64,000 nt of DNA from Singulisphaera acidiphila DSM 18658. Its GTDB lineage: Bacteria > Planctomycetota > Planctomycetia > Isosphaerales > Isosphaeraceae. Position 1 is the stretch's first letter, and each line of letters begins with the position of its first letter. The translations under genes and the position numbers were made by a program. Below are positions 17,502 through 26,118 of this stretch, one piece after another. Location: assembly GCF_000242455.2 (NCBI RefSeq), contig NC_019892.1, forward strand, positions 6,024,744 through 6,088,743, given 5' to 3'. The notes beneath the pieces are model-generated. The model was not told where the DNA came from, searched no databases, and saw only the letters and a program-made list of their open reading frames with translations.

Positions 17502-18374
17502 TTAGGCGCTGCGGGCCGTCGGAGCCTCTTCATGCGCCCCGTCCGAGCCATGAGCCCGGGCCCCGGAGCCGATCCAGAGCGAGGCGGGCTGACGCCCTTG
17601 GAGTTCGGCCGCCAGCGAGGCGTAATCCTCTGCGCCTCGGCTGCTCGGAGCATACTGGAAGATCGATTGGCCGAAGCTCGGACACTCGGCCAGGCGGATG
17701 TTCCGCCGGATCCGGGTGCGGTAGACCTGGGCGTCCGACCAGGGCATCGGCGGGGAGCGTCGGCCGTCGAAGAAGCGGTCGAGATCCTCGATCACTTCGC
17801 CTCCGAGCCGGGTGCCCGCGTCGTAGAGGCAGAGGAGCACCCCGGCGACTCGCAGCTCGCGGTTGACTCGCCGGGCGACCAGGTTGATCGTCTCGAGCAA
17901 CTTCGAGAGTCCGTGCAACGCCAGGAAGTGGGCCTGCAAGGGGATCAAAACCTCTTTCGCTGCGCAGAGCGCATTGAGCGTCAAAATGCTCAGCGAGGGA
18001 GGGCAGTCCATCAGGACGTAGTCGAACGATTCGGTGTCGGCCTCGAGCTGGTCGCGAAGGATGGTCTCGCGCCCGACCATATTGATCAGCTCGAGTTCCG
18101 CCCCCGCCAGGTCGATATGGCTGCCGCAGATATAGAGGTTGGGCGCAACCTCGCGGCGGACTTCTTCCAGGGGCATGCCCTGGGTCAGGACATCGTAGAG
18201 CGACGGTCCCGAGCGGCCGGGGAGGAGTCCGAGGTGGAGTGTTGCGTGGGCCTGAGGGTCGAGGTCGAGCACGAGCGTTCGGTGCCCCTCGGCGGCCAGT
18301 GCGGCGGCGAGGTTCACGGTCGAAGTCGTCTTGCCTACCCCGCCTTTCTGATTCAGTACGGCGATCCGTCGCAT
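17502..18374 (-). CDS. ParA/Soj family ATPase
   Basis: A 290-aa P-loop ATPase of the ParA/MinD type. It starts MRRIAVLNQKGGVGKTT with the deviant Walker A, then LVLDLDPQAHAT (switch I), DYVLMDCPPSLSILTLNAL (Walker B) and PLQAHFLALHGLSKLLETI. ATG 18374 has GGAGG nine bases upstream. The upstream in-frame extension to 18434 is Arg-rich and has no support. ParA normally acts with ParB in chromosome or plasmid segregation, or as an orphan positions cell-surface or carboxysome-like cargo. No ParB or centromere-like repeat is seen here: the next gene on this strand is the RNase HII homologue. I therefore call it an orphan ParA of unknown cargo. The last 30 residues are variable and low-complexity. 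Confidence 0.88.
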   Translation of the reverse strand: MRRIAVLNQKGGVGKTTSTVNLAAALAAEGHRTLVLDLDPQAHATLHLGLLPGRSGPSLYDVLTQGMPLEEVRREVAPNLYICGSHIDLAGAELELINMVGRETILRDQLEADTESFDYVLMDCPPSLSILTLNALCAAKEVLIPLQAHFLALHGLSKLLETINLVARRVNRELRVAGVLLCLYDAGTRLGGEVIEDLDRFFDGRRSPPMPWSDAQVYRTRIRRNIRLAECPSFGQSIFQYAPSSRGAEDYASLAAELQGRQPASLWIGSGARAHGSDGAHEEAPTARSA

Positions 18375-18801
18375 GGTGGATTCCCTCCTCCTGGGGGTCC
18401 CTTTCGTTCGCCGCTCGCCTCGACAAGGCGCCACGGTCTTGGCGGGAGTCTATTCTATTCAGACCCGAACGCAAAGCCGAATTGCGCCGAGACGAACCCC
18501 CGGGAAATCTCTTGGGTGAGGTGTCTCTTCGTGCATTGCGTAACGCCCGAAAGATTTCGGTCGCCGTGGTCCGTGAAGGTCGCAGCGGGAACCTTTTCGG
18601 ATTTGCGACGACTTGAGACTTATCGGTTCGATCACGACCGAACACCAAGTCTCTCTTTGCGCCGGCGTGATCTTTCGGCTTTGCCCGGTCGCCCGGCCGC
18701 TTGGGAACGACCCCGGCGGCCCGCTCGGTTGCGAATGTGAGGATCGCTCTTGACGTGGAATCGCGCCGGCTTGAAGCTAGATTGAGATTGCATCTTCTTG
18801 G
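18375..18801. other. Divergent intergenic region, nothing recognised
   Basis: About 430 bp between parA and the small Cys-containing gene. It should contain both promoters. Several frames cross it but all are Arg/Ser/Pro-rich shadows. No repeat, RNA gene or clear operator was seen. Confidence 0.4.
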
Positions 18802-19188
18802 ATGACCTCAGTGCGGGTGGTTGATTTGACACGGCCGCGCGTTCGTTCTCTCCTGCTCTCCTCGCTTGTCGTGCTCCATGGCGCTGTCGCCACGTTCGGG
18901 ACAAGCCTGCACTCGGCCTCTTTCTGCACCCACTGCGGGTTTGCCGAAGGCCACAACCCGAGTACGGGCCGAAGCTTGACCGCGCTCGCGATGATCCAGG
19001 CCACGCTGTCGGCGGATGATTGTCCGCTCTGTCACTTCTTCGCTCAGGGGCAACTCCCCGGCGTTGCTTCATCCGCCACGGCGCGTACGCCTCTGGCTTT
19101 AGGTGTTGCGACTACGCCCCGCGCCTTCGTATTCGTCTCACTTTGTGATACTCGCCCCGCTTCGCCTCGAGCCCCACCTCTGATCTGA
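18802..19188 (+). CDS. Small exported Cys/His-containing protein, probably first gene of a metal-related cluster
   Basis: A 128-aa protein with a hydrophobic N-terminal segment (RSLLLSSLVVLHGAVATFG). Two Cys pairs follow: FCTHCGF near residue 48 and DDCPLCHFFAQGQ near residue 77. The tail is Ala/Pro/Thr-rich. The pattern resembles DUF2946-like periplasmic proteins that sit next to metal uptake or efflux genes, but the match is by pattern only. It is co-oriented with the ABC transporter genes, with a 213-bp gap before them. The start is uncertain: ATG 18802 has no good ribosome site, and GTG 18811 is nearby. The two CxxC motifs are compatible with metal or redox chemistry outside the membrane. 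Confidence 0.6.
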   Translation: MTSVRVVDLTRPRVRSLLLSSLVVLHGAVATFGTSLHSASFCTHCGFAEGHNPSTGRSLTALAMIQATLSADDCPLCHFFAQGQLPGVASSATARTPLALGVATTPRAFVFVSLCDTRPASPRAPPLI

Positions 19189-19401
19189 CTGCGCAACCTC
19201 GCGGGACAATCATTCTCGCGAGTGCCCCCACCCCAACGGAAAGATTCTAGAAGAGGGCAGGGGGGGACGGATTCCATCTCAAACAAGGCCGACTTCCCGG
19301 CTCCTTCATGATCCGGCGTGCAGTCAGGTGAACACGCTTTCTGAGAACGAGGGTTTGGGGCCACTTTGCGTGTGGCACGGATTTCAAACAGGAAGGGACG
19401 A

Positions 19402-20073
19402 ATGCTTCTCCTCAGGAATGTGAAGAAATCGTTCGCGGAACCAGGCGGGGGCCGGCTCCCGATCCTGGACGTCGACGAGTTCCAGGTCGACGCGGGCGAG
19501 CAGGTCGTGCTGGTGGGGCGGAGTGGCTGTGGGAAGACCACGCTCTTGCATGTGATTGCCGGGATCAGCACGCCCGACTCGGGTGAGATCCTGGTGGATG
19601 GTCGCGACCTCGTGCGGCTCGACGAGGCGGAGCGGGACCGGTTCCGCGCGGAGAATATCGGATACGTGTTCCAGTCGTTCAACTTGCTGGCCGGTTTCAC
19701 CGCCTTGGAGAACGTGCTGCTCGGCATGGCGTTCGGTCAAGGCCGCCGTGATCCCGCGCGTGCCCGCGAGTTGCTTGAACGGGTGGGGCTGTCGTCTCGG
19801 CAGCGGCACAAGCCAGCGCAGCTCTCCATCGGCGAACAACAGCGCGTCGCGGTGGCCCGATCGCTGGCGAACCGGCCCCGGCTCCTGCTCGCGGACGAGC
19901 CGACCGCGAGTGTGGACGCCAAGAACCAGCAGCAAGTCATCGACCTGATCCGTGAGACCTGCGAGGAGGAGGGCGTTGCCCTACTGCTGGTTACGCACGC
20001 TCCGGAGATTGCGGCCCGGTTTGAGCGGACCGTGCAACTCGAGAACCTCAACAAGGTGGCGGCCCTCACATGA
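19402..20073 (+). CDS. LolD/MacB-like ABC transporter ATP-binding protein
   Basis: A 223-aa nucleotide-binding subunit. Walker A is VGRSGCGKTT (about 38-47), the Q-loop is GYVFQSFNLL, the signature is QLSIGEQQR (LSGGQ variant), Walker B is LLLADEPTAS, and the H-loop is LVTHAP. Its length and sequence put it with the LolD/MacB type, which powers lipoprotein release or efflux rather than import. ATG 19402 has GGAAGGG five to ten bases upstream. The 12-codon longer start at 19366 has no site. Its stop overlaps the permease start by 4 bp, so the two subunits are translationally coupled. Confidence 0.92.
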   Translation: MLLLRNVKKSFAEPGGGRLPILDVDEFQVDAGEQVVLVGRSGCGKTTLLHVIAGISTPDSGEILVDGRDLVRLDEAERDRFRAENIGYVFQSFNLLAGFTALENVLLGMAFGQGRRDPARARELLERVGLSSRQRHKPAQLSIGEQQRVAVARSLANRPRLLLADEPTASVDAKNQQQVIDLIRETCEEEGVALLLVTHAPEIAARFERTVQLENLNKVAALT

Positions 20074-21431
20074 GTCTCATCGCAATTGCCTGGCGGAGTC
20101 TCACGCAACGGGCCTTGGCCTCGACGTTGACCGGCCTCTCGATGGCGCTTGGGGTGGCGCTGGTGGTCATGGTGCTGGTCGCCTACCACGTCATCTCCGA
20201 CTCGTTCCAGCGAGGCGCGGGGGGAGGCTACGACGTGATCGTCGGAGCCAAAGGGGGGAAACTCCAGCTTGTGCTCAACACGGTCTATCACCTGAGCACC
20301 CCCGTCGAGAATATTCCGTACTCCGTCTTCCACGACCTCAACGAAGGCCGATTCAAGCCCTACGTGACCCGGGCGATTCCGTACTGCCTGGGAGACAATT
20401 ACGAAGGCCAACGCGTCGTCGCCACCGTGCCCGACCTGTTTGCCGAGACCCAGTATGCACCGGGGCGGAAATACGCCTTCAGCGCGGGGCGGAACTTTCA
20501 GTCGAGCGGCTTCTTCGAGGGGGTCATCGGCGCCCTGGCGGCTTCGCGAACGGGGCTCAAGGTCGGCGATACGTTTCGGCCGACTCACGGCGTGAACGAT
20601 GACGGCCAAGGGCACGAGCACGACGCCTTCAAGGTCGTCGGCATCCTCGAACCAACCGGAACGCCGAACGACCGCGCCCTCTTCATCAACATTGAGGGGT
20701 TCTACCTCCTCGAGAATCATGCCAAGCCGGTCGGTGAGACAAACCCAGCCGACCCGAAGGCCAAGGTCGACGTTGCCAGCGGCCACGAAGAGCACGAGGC
20801 GACGCACAAGCATCACGAAGGGGAAGCAGAGCACGAGCACGAAGGCCACGAACATAGCCATACTCCGCTCCCCGAAGATCAACGCGAACTGACGGCGGTG
20901 CTGGTCCGGACGTCTTCACCTGCCGCCTCGATCCAGCTTCCCAACCTGATCAACGAAGGGTCGGCGGCCCAGGCGGTGATGCCGGTTCGGGAGATCCGTG
21001 GGCTCTTCGACGTGATCGTCGGGCCGATTGAGACGGTCCTGCTTGCGCTCACGGGCTTGATCGTGGTGGTTTCGGGGGTGGGCATCTTGGTCAGCATCTA
21101 CAATTCGATGAGTGAGCGCCGGCGTGAGATCGCGGTGATGCGTGCCCTGGGCGCGCGGCGATCGACCGTGCGGACGATCGTGCTCCTCGAGTCGATGCTG
21201 CTGTCGTTGACGGGAGGCTTGGCGGGGTGGATCCTGGGGCGTGCCCTGATCGCCGCGCTCAGCCCGGCGATCGCGGCCCGGACCGGAGTCGTGATCGGAT
21301 TCGCGCCTTTGATCCCGGCCGAACTGGCGCTCGTCCCGGCCCTGATCGTGCTGTCGGCCCTGGCAGGATATCTACCGGCGATGACCGCCTACCGGACCGA
21401 CGTCGCCAAGGCGCTCGCTTCCGCGCCTTGA
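20070..21431 (+). CDS. FtsX/LolC-like ABC permease with His-rich extracytoplasmic insert
   Basis: A 453-aa permease with the MacB/FtsX layout. There is one N-terminal membrane helix (about 19-40), a large periplasmic domain (about 45-325), and three C-terminal helices (about 330-355, 380-405, 420-445). Between them lies the cytoplasmic coupling segment SMSERRREIAVMRALGARR. The odd feature is a His/Glu-rich stretch at residues 239-264 with ten histidines, plus GHEHD near 181-185. Such runs usually bind Zn, Ni, Co or Cu. The partner ATPase overlaps by 4 bp upstream and a DUF3299 gene follows. Known LolCDE-like/DUF3299 gene sets elsewhere have been linked to zinc. Metal handling is therefore inferred, not shown. 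Confidence 0.88.
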   Translation: MSLIAIAWRSLTQRALASTLTGLSMALGVALVVMVLVAYHVISDSFQRGAGGGYDVIVGAKGGKLQLVLNTVYHLSTPVENIPYSVFHDLNEGRFKPYVTRAIPYCLGDNYEGQRVVATVPDLFAETQYAPGRKYAFSAGRNFQSSGFFEGVIGALAASRTGLKVGDTFRPTHGVNDDGQGHEHDAFKVVGILEPTGTPNDRALFINIEGFYLLENHAKPVGETNPADPKAKVDVASGHEEHEATHKHHEGEAEHEHEGHEHSHTPLPEDQRELTAVLVRTSSPAASIQLPNLINEGSAAQAVMPVREIRGLFDVIVGPIETVLLALTGLIVVVSGVGILVSIYNSMSERRREIAVMRALGARRSTVRTIVLLESMLLSLTGGLAGWILGRALIAALSPAIAARTGVVIGFAPLIPAELALVPALIVLSALAGYLPAMTAYRTDVAKALASAP

Positions 21432-21509
21432 CGACTTCTCGCAATCTTTCCGACGAATCCCGATCATCCCATAGCCCCAGTGAAAGAGACGGGACGGAGA
21501 TACGAACCT

Positions 21510-22190
21510 ATGGAGAATCATATGACCGTTCGAGAGCCCGTGACGGATCTGCCCGAGGAGATCGTCGCCTACCGTCCGATCAGCCCGGCCGCCGCGGTGA
21601 GCGTGGTCACCGGCTTGCTCGCCTTGCTCGCGGCCATCCTGGTTTACGACCTGGGGGTGGGCACCTTCATTTTCGCCGCCGTGGTGGGCCTGATCACCGG
21701 GTATCGCGGCCTCTCCTCCGTTCGGCGGTATGACATGGCCGGCCGGGGGGCGGCGAAGGCCGGTCTCGTCTGCTCCGTCCTGGCGCTGGTGACCGGTGGT
21801 GCCGTGATGCTCTACCATGCCATGAATGAGGTGCCCGAAGGCTACGTGCCCATCTCCTACGAGCCCTTACAGCCCAAGGGGGGAGACCTGATCCCCGCGA
21901 CGGCGAAGGAACTCGACGGCAAGAAGGTGTATATCAAGGGGTATATGTACCCGACCGACCAGACGACCGGGATCAAGGAGTTCGTCCTCTGCCGCGACAA
22001 CGGGACCTGCTGCTTTGGCGGCCAGCCCAAGCTCACGGACATGATCCAGGTGAAGTTGAAAGAGCCGCTCGCCCTCGACTATCACACTGGCTTGCGGTAC
22101 ATCGCGGGCAATTTCAAGGTGGAACAGAACCAGGCCCCAGGTTCTCTGGGGACTGTGCTCTATCACCTCGATGCGGATTACGCGAAGTAA
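21510..22190 (+). CDS. DUF3299 domain protein, membrane-anchored
   Basis: A 226-aa protein. The N-terminal half has three hydrophobic segments (AAAVSVVTGLLALLAAILV, GTFIFAAVVGLITG, AGLVCSVLALVTGGAVML). The C-terminal half is the DUF3299 domain: GKKVYIKGYMYPTDQTTGIKEF, LCRDNGTCCFGG and YIAGNF. It follows the ABC permease by 78 bp on the same strand and is presumably in the same transcript. ATG 21510 has GGAG about 10 nt upstream; ATG 21522 and GTG 21480 are alternatives. DUF3299 has no established biochemistry. Its repeated pairing with LolCDE-like ABC systems suggests it assists a transported metal or protein. The CxxxxCC motif could bind metal. Confidence 0.85.
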   Translation: MENHMTVREPVTDLPEEIVAYRPISPAAAVSVVTGLLALLAAILVYDLGVGTFIFAAVVGLITGYRGLSSVRRYDMAGRGAAKAGLVCSVLALVTGGAVMLYHAMNEVPEGYVPISYEPLQPKGGDLIPATAKELDGKKVYIKGYMYPTDQTTGIKEFVLCRDNGTCCFGGQPKLTDMIQVKLKEPLALDYHTGLRYIAGNFKVEQNQAPGSLGTVLYHLDADYAK

Positions 22191-22215
22191 GAAGCCGCTT
22201 CTCTTTGGATGCTCA

Positions 22216-23112
22216 TCAGGCCGATGGGGCAAGTGGTGTGAACGGCGGCAGGATGCCGGCCACGTTGAGTCGAACGCGATAAAGGCGATCGACGACGGTC
22301 AGGGTCAAGGCTTTGGCGTCGGGTTCGGACCAGGCGAGGTTGGCGGGCCGTTTCGGCAGCGCGATGATTCCGAGGAGCGTGCCCCCAGCCTCGTAAACCC
22401 AGACCCCTTGGGCGACGGCGACGTAGACCCGGCCGTCGCGGTCCACCTTCATGCCGTCGGGGCCTCCGGGCTGGTCGGGATCCATGGTTGCGAACACCCG
22501 ACTCGAGCCGATCCGGAGCGTTCCCGATGGTTCGACGTCGAAGGCGCGGACGTGATACCGCGCGGTATCGCAGACATAGAGCGTGCGCTCGTCGGGGGAA
22601 AAGGCCAGGCCGTTGGGCTTCTCGAAGTCGTCCGCCAGCAGTCGCGTCTCGCCGCGTTCATCGAGCAAGTAGACGCCTTGAAAATGCAGTTGCCGGTCCT
22701 TGGGAGCAACGCCGTAGGGGGGGTCGGTGAAGTAGAGACCTCCGTCGGAGCGGGCCACGATGTCGTTGGGGCTATTGAGCCGCTTCCCCGACCATGTCTC
22801 CGCGATCGTCTGGACGTTGGTTCCGTCGGGATTCATGGCGGAAATCCGCCGACCGTTCTGCTCGCAGAACACAATACGGCCGTCCGAGGCATAGGTTTGA
22901 CCGTTGGCGGCGCCGGTCTGTTCACGAACGATCTGCACCGAGCGATCGGGGCGCAGCCGATAGGATCGCTCGGCCCGGATGTCCTGGAAGAGGACGGAAC
23001 CGTCGGGACACCAAAGTGGTCCTTCGGTGAATTCGAAGCCTTCGGCCAGAGGCTCGGGGGCTTCGGTAGCCACGATCTGGGATAATCCTGTGTCTCGCAA
23101 AATCGGATTCAT
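22216..23112 (-). CDS. SMP-30/gluconolactonase family hydrolase
   Basis: A 298-aa six-bladed beta-propeller enzyme of the SMP-30/gluconolactonase/LRE family, expected to hydrolyse sugar lactones with a divalent metal. The metal ligands can be read: Glu in FEFTEGPLW, Asn in LNSPNDIV, and Asp in GGPDGMKVD. FEKPNGLAFSPDERTLYV is the typical blade motif. No signal peptide is seen with the chosen start ATG 23112, which has GGAGGG eight bases upstream. The open frame continues about 100 codons further, but that part is Arg/Ser-rich and unlike the family. It is convergent with the DUF3299 gene, 25 bp away. Confidence 0.9.
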   Translation of the reverse strand: MNPILRDTGLSQIVATEAPEPLAEGFEFTEGPLWCPDGSVLFQDIRAERSYRLRPDRSVQIVREQTGAANGQTYASDGRIVFCEQNGRRISAMNPDGTNVQTIAETWSGKRLNSPNDIVARSDGGLYFTDPPYGVAPKDRQLHFQGVYLLDERGETRLLADDFEKPNGLAFSPDERTLYVCDTARYHVRAFDVEPSGTLRIGSSRVFATMDPDQPGGPDGMKVDRDGRVYVAVAQGVWVYEAGGTLLGIIALPKRPANLAWSEPDAKALTLTVVDRLYRVRLNVAGILPPFTPLAPSA

Positions 23113-23450
23113 CGGCCGAACCCTCCTATAAACCCGCATCCGGAGTTGACCGCGGCCACGGAAGCCTGCACAATTTAAGGGAAGAGCCGCTCGACGATCG
23201 AGGGATTCTCCATCTTTCAAGAAAACACAGAACGACGTGGGACGAGAAGCGCAAATCTGCGGGCTGGAAGAAGATTCGCCCGGTTGGTCGTCCCCGTTCT
23301 GAAGTTCAGTCTTGCATCGTAAGTTGTGTCTGGTTTCACTAGTATCAAGGTCGGGTCGTGCCTCGCAAAGGCTGCCGCGGGGTCGTTCGGAGCATCGCGT
23401 GGGCTCCCGACAGTACAGCGCCACGTCTCGGTTTCGGAGGGTTCGCCCTG

Positions 23451-24812
23451 ATGTCCTCGGGATCGGATTTCACGAAGGCCCAGACTTTTTTCAATTACGG
23501 CAACGATGCCGCGATGAAGCAGAATTTCGAGTACGCGATCCAGATGTATCGGGAAGCGTGCAAGATCGACGTGGAAAATCTGCTCTACCGTGCGGCACTC
23601 CGAGGCATTGAGCGAAAAAAGTTTGCCAACGACCCGTCCAAGGTCGGCCGCCTGGTTGGTGCGAAGAACCAGCCGATCCGGCTCCGCGCCCGGGCCTCGA
23701 AGGCCAAGAGCAACTGGAAGAACGTTCTGGAAATTTGCGAAGAGGCGTTCGTCAACAATCCGTGGGATATCTCGGTCTCCCGGGACGCTGCCGAAGCGGC
23801 CGAGCAGCTGGGCTATAACAACCTGGCCCAGTGGATCGTCGAGGCGGTCCAGATGCAGGCGACCGACGCCGAGTTCTTCCGGTTCGCGGCCCACATTCAT
23901 GAGATCAACGAGAGCTGGCCGAAGGCCATCGCCTGTTGGGAGAAGGTCAAGAAGATCGATCCCAACGATGAGAACGCGAACCGGCAGATCAATAGCCTGT
24001 CGGCTCAGGCGTCGATCAAGCGGTCAGGGATCAGCGACGCGATCGATAAGCACGACGACGCTCCGAGCGGTCCGGGCGAGGCCGAACTCGAGGAGATGAA
24101 GGCCCAGAAGCTGACCCCCGAGGAACGCTATCAGAAAGAGATCCTGGAGGATCCGACGCGGACCTCCTCCTATCTCCAACTGGCGGACCTATTCAAATTG
24201 CGCGGGCAGCTTGAAGAGGCCGAGAAGGTCATGGCTCGCGGCCTCAAGGCGAACCCCGGCAATCGGGACCTGGCCTTCGCCCATGCCGAGATCCAGATCA
24301 GCCGGATCCAGGGAGCCATCGATCGCTGCACCCGCAGGCTTGCCGAGAAGCCGGACGACGAGAAGGCCAAGGCGAAGCTCGAAGAGTTCACCACCCTGCT
24401 GAACGACTACCAGATCAAAGAGTTCCGGCGTCGGCTTACACTTCAGCCCGACGACATGGGGCTGCAACTCGAACTGGGGATCAGGCTGGCCCGGTCCGGC
24501 AAGCACGATGAGGCGATTGCCGCCTTCCAGCAAGCGCGGGCCAGCGCCGACCACAAAGTCCAGGCACTTCACCAGAGTGGGTTGAGCTTTGAATCCAAGG
24601 GGTCGTTGAAACTGGCCGAGCGCATGTACCAGGATGCGCTGAAGGCCGCCGATTCGACCGACATGGGGATCGTCAACGCCCTCCATTACCGCTTGGGCCG
24701 AGTTGCCGAGGCCCAAGGCAATCCGCAGGTGGCCGAAGAGCATTACAACGAGGTCGCCGCCAACGACTACAACTATCTCGACGTTGCGCAGCGGCTTCAG
24801 AGCTTGAATTGA
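23451..24812 (+). CDS. Cytoplasmic TPR protein
   Basis: A 453-aa protein made of tetratricopeptide repeats in two arrays (about 10-190 and 240-440), such as FEYAIQMYREACKIDVEN, WPKAIACWEKVKKIDPND and QLEEAEKVMARGLKANPGN, with a charged linker around residues 200-230. No signal peptide or membrane helix is seen. ATG 23451 has GGAGG 11 nt upstream; the extension back to 23358 has no support. It lies 130 bp before rpsT on the same strand. TPR proteins are scaffolds. No partner can be named from sequence. The type is common and conserved in planctomycetes. Confidence 0.85.
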   Translation: MSSGSDFTKAQTFFNYGNDAAMKQNFEYAIQMYREACKIDVENLLYRAALRGIERKKFANDPSKVGRLVGAKNQPIRLRARASKAKSNWKNVLEICEEAFVNNPWDISVSRDAAEAAEQLGYNNLAQWIVEAVQMQATDAEFFRFAAHIHEINESWPKAIACWEKVKKIDPNDENANRQINSLSAQASIKRSGISDAIDKHDDAPSGPGEAELEEMKAQKLTPEERYQKEILEDPTRTSSYLQLADLFKLRGQLEEAEKVMARGLKANPGNRDLAFAHAEIQISRIQGAIDRCTRRLAEKPDDEKAKAKLEEFTTLLNDYQIKEFRRRLTLQPDDMGLQLELGIRLARSGKHDEAIAAFQQARASADHKVQALHQSGLSFESKGSLKLAERMYQDALKAADSTDMGIVNALHYRLGRVAEAQGNPQVAEEHYNEVAANDYNYLDVAQRLQSLN

Positions 24813-24942
24813 TGCCCCGGTTCGTGATATCCTCGCCGTTTCGCCGAAACTGGAACTTTTGAATGGGGCCAAGGTCGTTACCGCCACGCCCAACCAACCG
24901 GGCGTGTTCGGACCGTACCGATTAAGCCTTTTGGAACAAGTC

Positions 24943-25227
24943 ATGCCGAATACGCCTTCCGCGATTAAACGACTGAAGCAGAGCGTCAAGCGCAGGATGC
25001 ACAACCGGATCGCGAAGAAGATCATCAAGACCTATGTGAAGCGAACCTTGGCGGCGGTCGTCGCCAAGGATTTCGACAAGGCCGAGGCCGACTTCCGGGT
25101 TGCGACCGCCAAGATCGATAAGGCCGGGGTGCGCCGGGTCCTCCATCCCAACACGGCGGCCCGCCGTAAGAGCAAGCTGGCACGCGACTACAAGGCCGCT
25201 CTCGCCAAGGCGAAGGCCACGGCCTAA
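24943..25227 (+). CDS. rpsT: 30S ribosomal protein S20
   Basis: A 94-aa basic protein that binds 16S rRNA during small-subunit assembly. It begins MPNTPSAIKRLKQSVKRR and has the usual helical Lys/Arg-rich body (HNRIAKKIIKTYVKR, VLHPNTAARRKSKLAR). The length is slightly above the common 86-88. ATG 24943 has TTGGAACAAG upstream; the 28-residue longer frame is not S20-like. A GC-rich hairpin follows at 25265-25284. Like most rpsT genes it stands alone, away from ribosomal operons. Confidence 0.95.
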   Translation: MPNTPSAIKRLKQSVKRRMHNRIAKKIIKTYVKRTLAAVVAKDFDKAEADFRVATAKIDKAGVRRVLHPNTAARRKSKLARDYKAALAKAKATA

Positions 25228-25264
25228 TTCGCTTGGGATTGTCGCTGTCTTGGGACGAAAAATG

Positions 25265-25284
25265 GGGAGGGTGCCGACCCTCCC
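25265..25284 (+). terminator. Hairpin downstream of rpsT
   Basis: GGGAGGGT-GCCG-ACCCTCCC is a perfect 8-bp stem with a 4-nt loop, 38 bp after the rpsT stop. There is no strong T-run after it, so termination may be weak. Confidence 0.5.
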
Positions 25285-25331
25285 TCGCGTCCTGTTCTGA
25301 TTGGGATCGGCGATGAGGCGAGGATTCGGCG

Positions 25332-26033
25332 ATGCCGACCTTCGACGAGTCCTTTTCCACGATCGAACTTGCCCTCGGCGAACGATTCGGACGCCCCGAT
25401 TCGGTCGCTGAGGGACTTGCTGATTCATTTGCTGCAGCCGTCGCTGTGATTCTCGGACAATCCATCGACGCTAAGAAGGTTGCGAAAAGCCTTCGTGCCT
25501 TGGCCGAAGCCGGGCTCCTCGAGCCCCAGGCGCTGGCTGAGGCGGATCCCGCTGAGATCGTCGACACGCTCAAGGCGTTTGGCATCTCACCGCCGGCCCG
25601 AGTCCTCGGACCGGTCCGACGCATGGCGGCTTGGGTATTGGCTCGCCAGGAGCAATCCCCCGACCCGCTCCGTGATGAATCGATCTCGACCAGTGAGCTT
25701 CGCGAAGAACTGCGAGGCTTGGCCGGCATCGGCCCAGCCACGGCCGACGAGATCCTGCTCTTAGCGGGACATCGGGGCGTCTATCCTGTCGACCGGGCTA
25801 CCTACCGGATCCTGGTCCGGCATGGTTGGCTCGATCCGACGGCCGAGTATGACGAGGCCCGTTCCGTCATGGAGAGGCCGGGCCATGAGGATTCGGAGAC
25901 CTTGAACCGACTCTCCGGTTGGTTTGCACAGGTCGGCCGCGAATTTTGTAAGCCGAGCGTCGCCAAATGCGAACGCTGTCCCCTCCAGCCCTTCTTACCA
26001 GAAGGGGGAGCACTGGAACCCGACGCTTATTAA
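25332..26033 (+). CDS. Endonuclease III-domain DNA glycosylase, MagIII-like
   Basis: A 233-aa HhH-GPD superfamily protein for base-excision repair. The helix-hairpin-helix GLAGIGPATADEILLLAGH (about 135-153) is followed by the catalytic Asp in VYPVDRATYRILVRHG. The Lys that gives EndoIII its AP-lyase activity (GRKTAN context) is replaced (GPATAD), so it should be a monofunctional glycosylase. This matches MagIII-type 3-methyladenine glycosylases. At the C-terminus three of four iron-sulfur cysteines remain (CKPSVAKCERC) and the fourth position is Leu, so the cluster is probably absent. It is 50 nt after the rpsT hairpin and ends 86 bp before the convergent LolA-like gene. Confidence 0.82.
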   Translation: MPTFDESFSTIELALGERFGRPDSVAEGLADSFAAAVAVILGQSIDAKKVAKSLRALAEAGLLEPQALAEADPAEIVDTLKAFGISPPARVLGPVRRMAAWVLARQEQSPDPLRDESISTSELREELRGLAGIGPATADEILLLAGHRGVYPVDRATYRILVRHGWLDPTAEYDEARSVMERPGHEDSETLNRLSGWFAQVGREFCKPSVAKCERCPLQPFLPEGGALEPDAY

Positions 26034-26078
26034 ATCGCAGGTTACGGGGCCCGACAATCGAGCGAACCTCTCCCCAAA

Positions 26079-26117
26079 GACCACGGGTGGGATGCCCGTG
26101 GTTCCAGAGGGAATTCC
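26079..26117 (-). repeat. Dispersed GC-rich palindromic repeat, copy C
   Basis: On the minus strand it reads AATTCCCTCTGGAACC, ACGGGCATCCC, ACCCGTGGTCTTTGG, block for block like copy A. It fills most of the 86-bp gap between two convergent genes. The inner stem CCACGGG/CCCGTGG could form a bidirectional terminator. Confidence 0.6.
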
Positions 26118-26118
26118 C

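Noticed and set aside
17532..18740. 402-codon plus-strand frame
   Set aside because: Antisense to parA; no known features.
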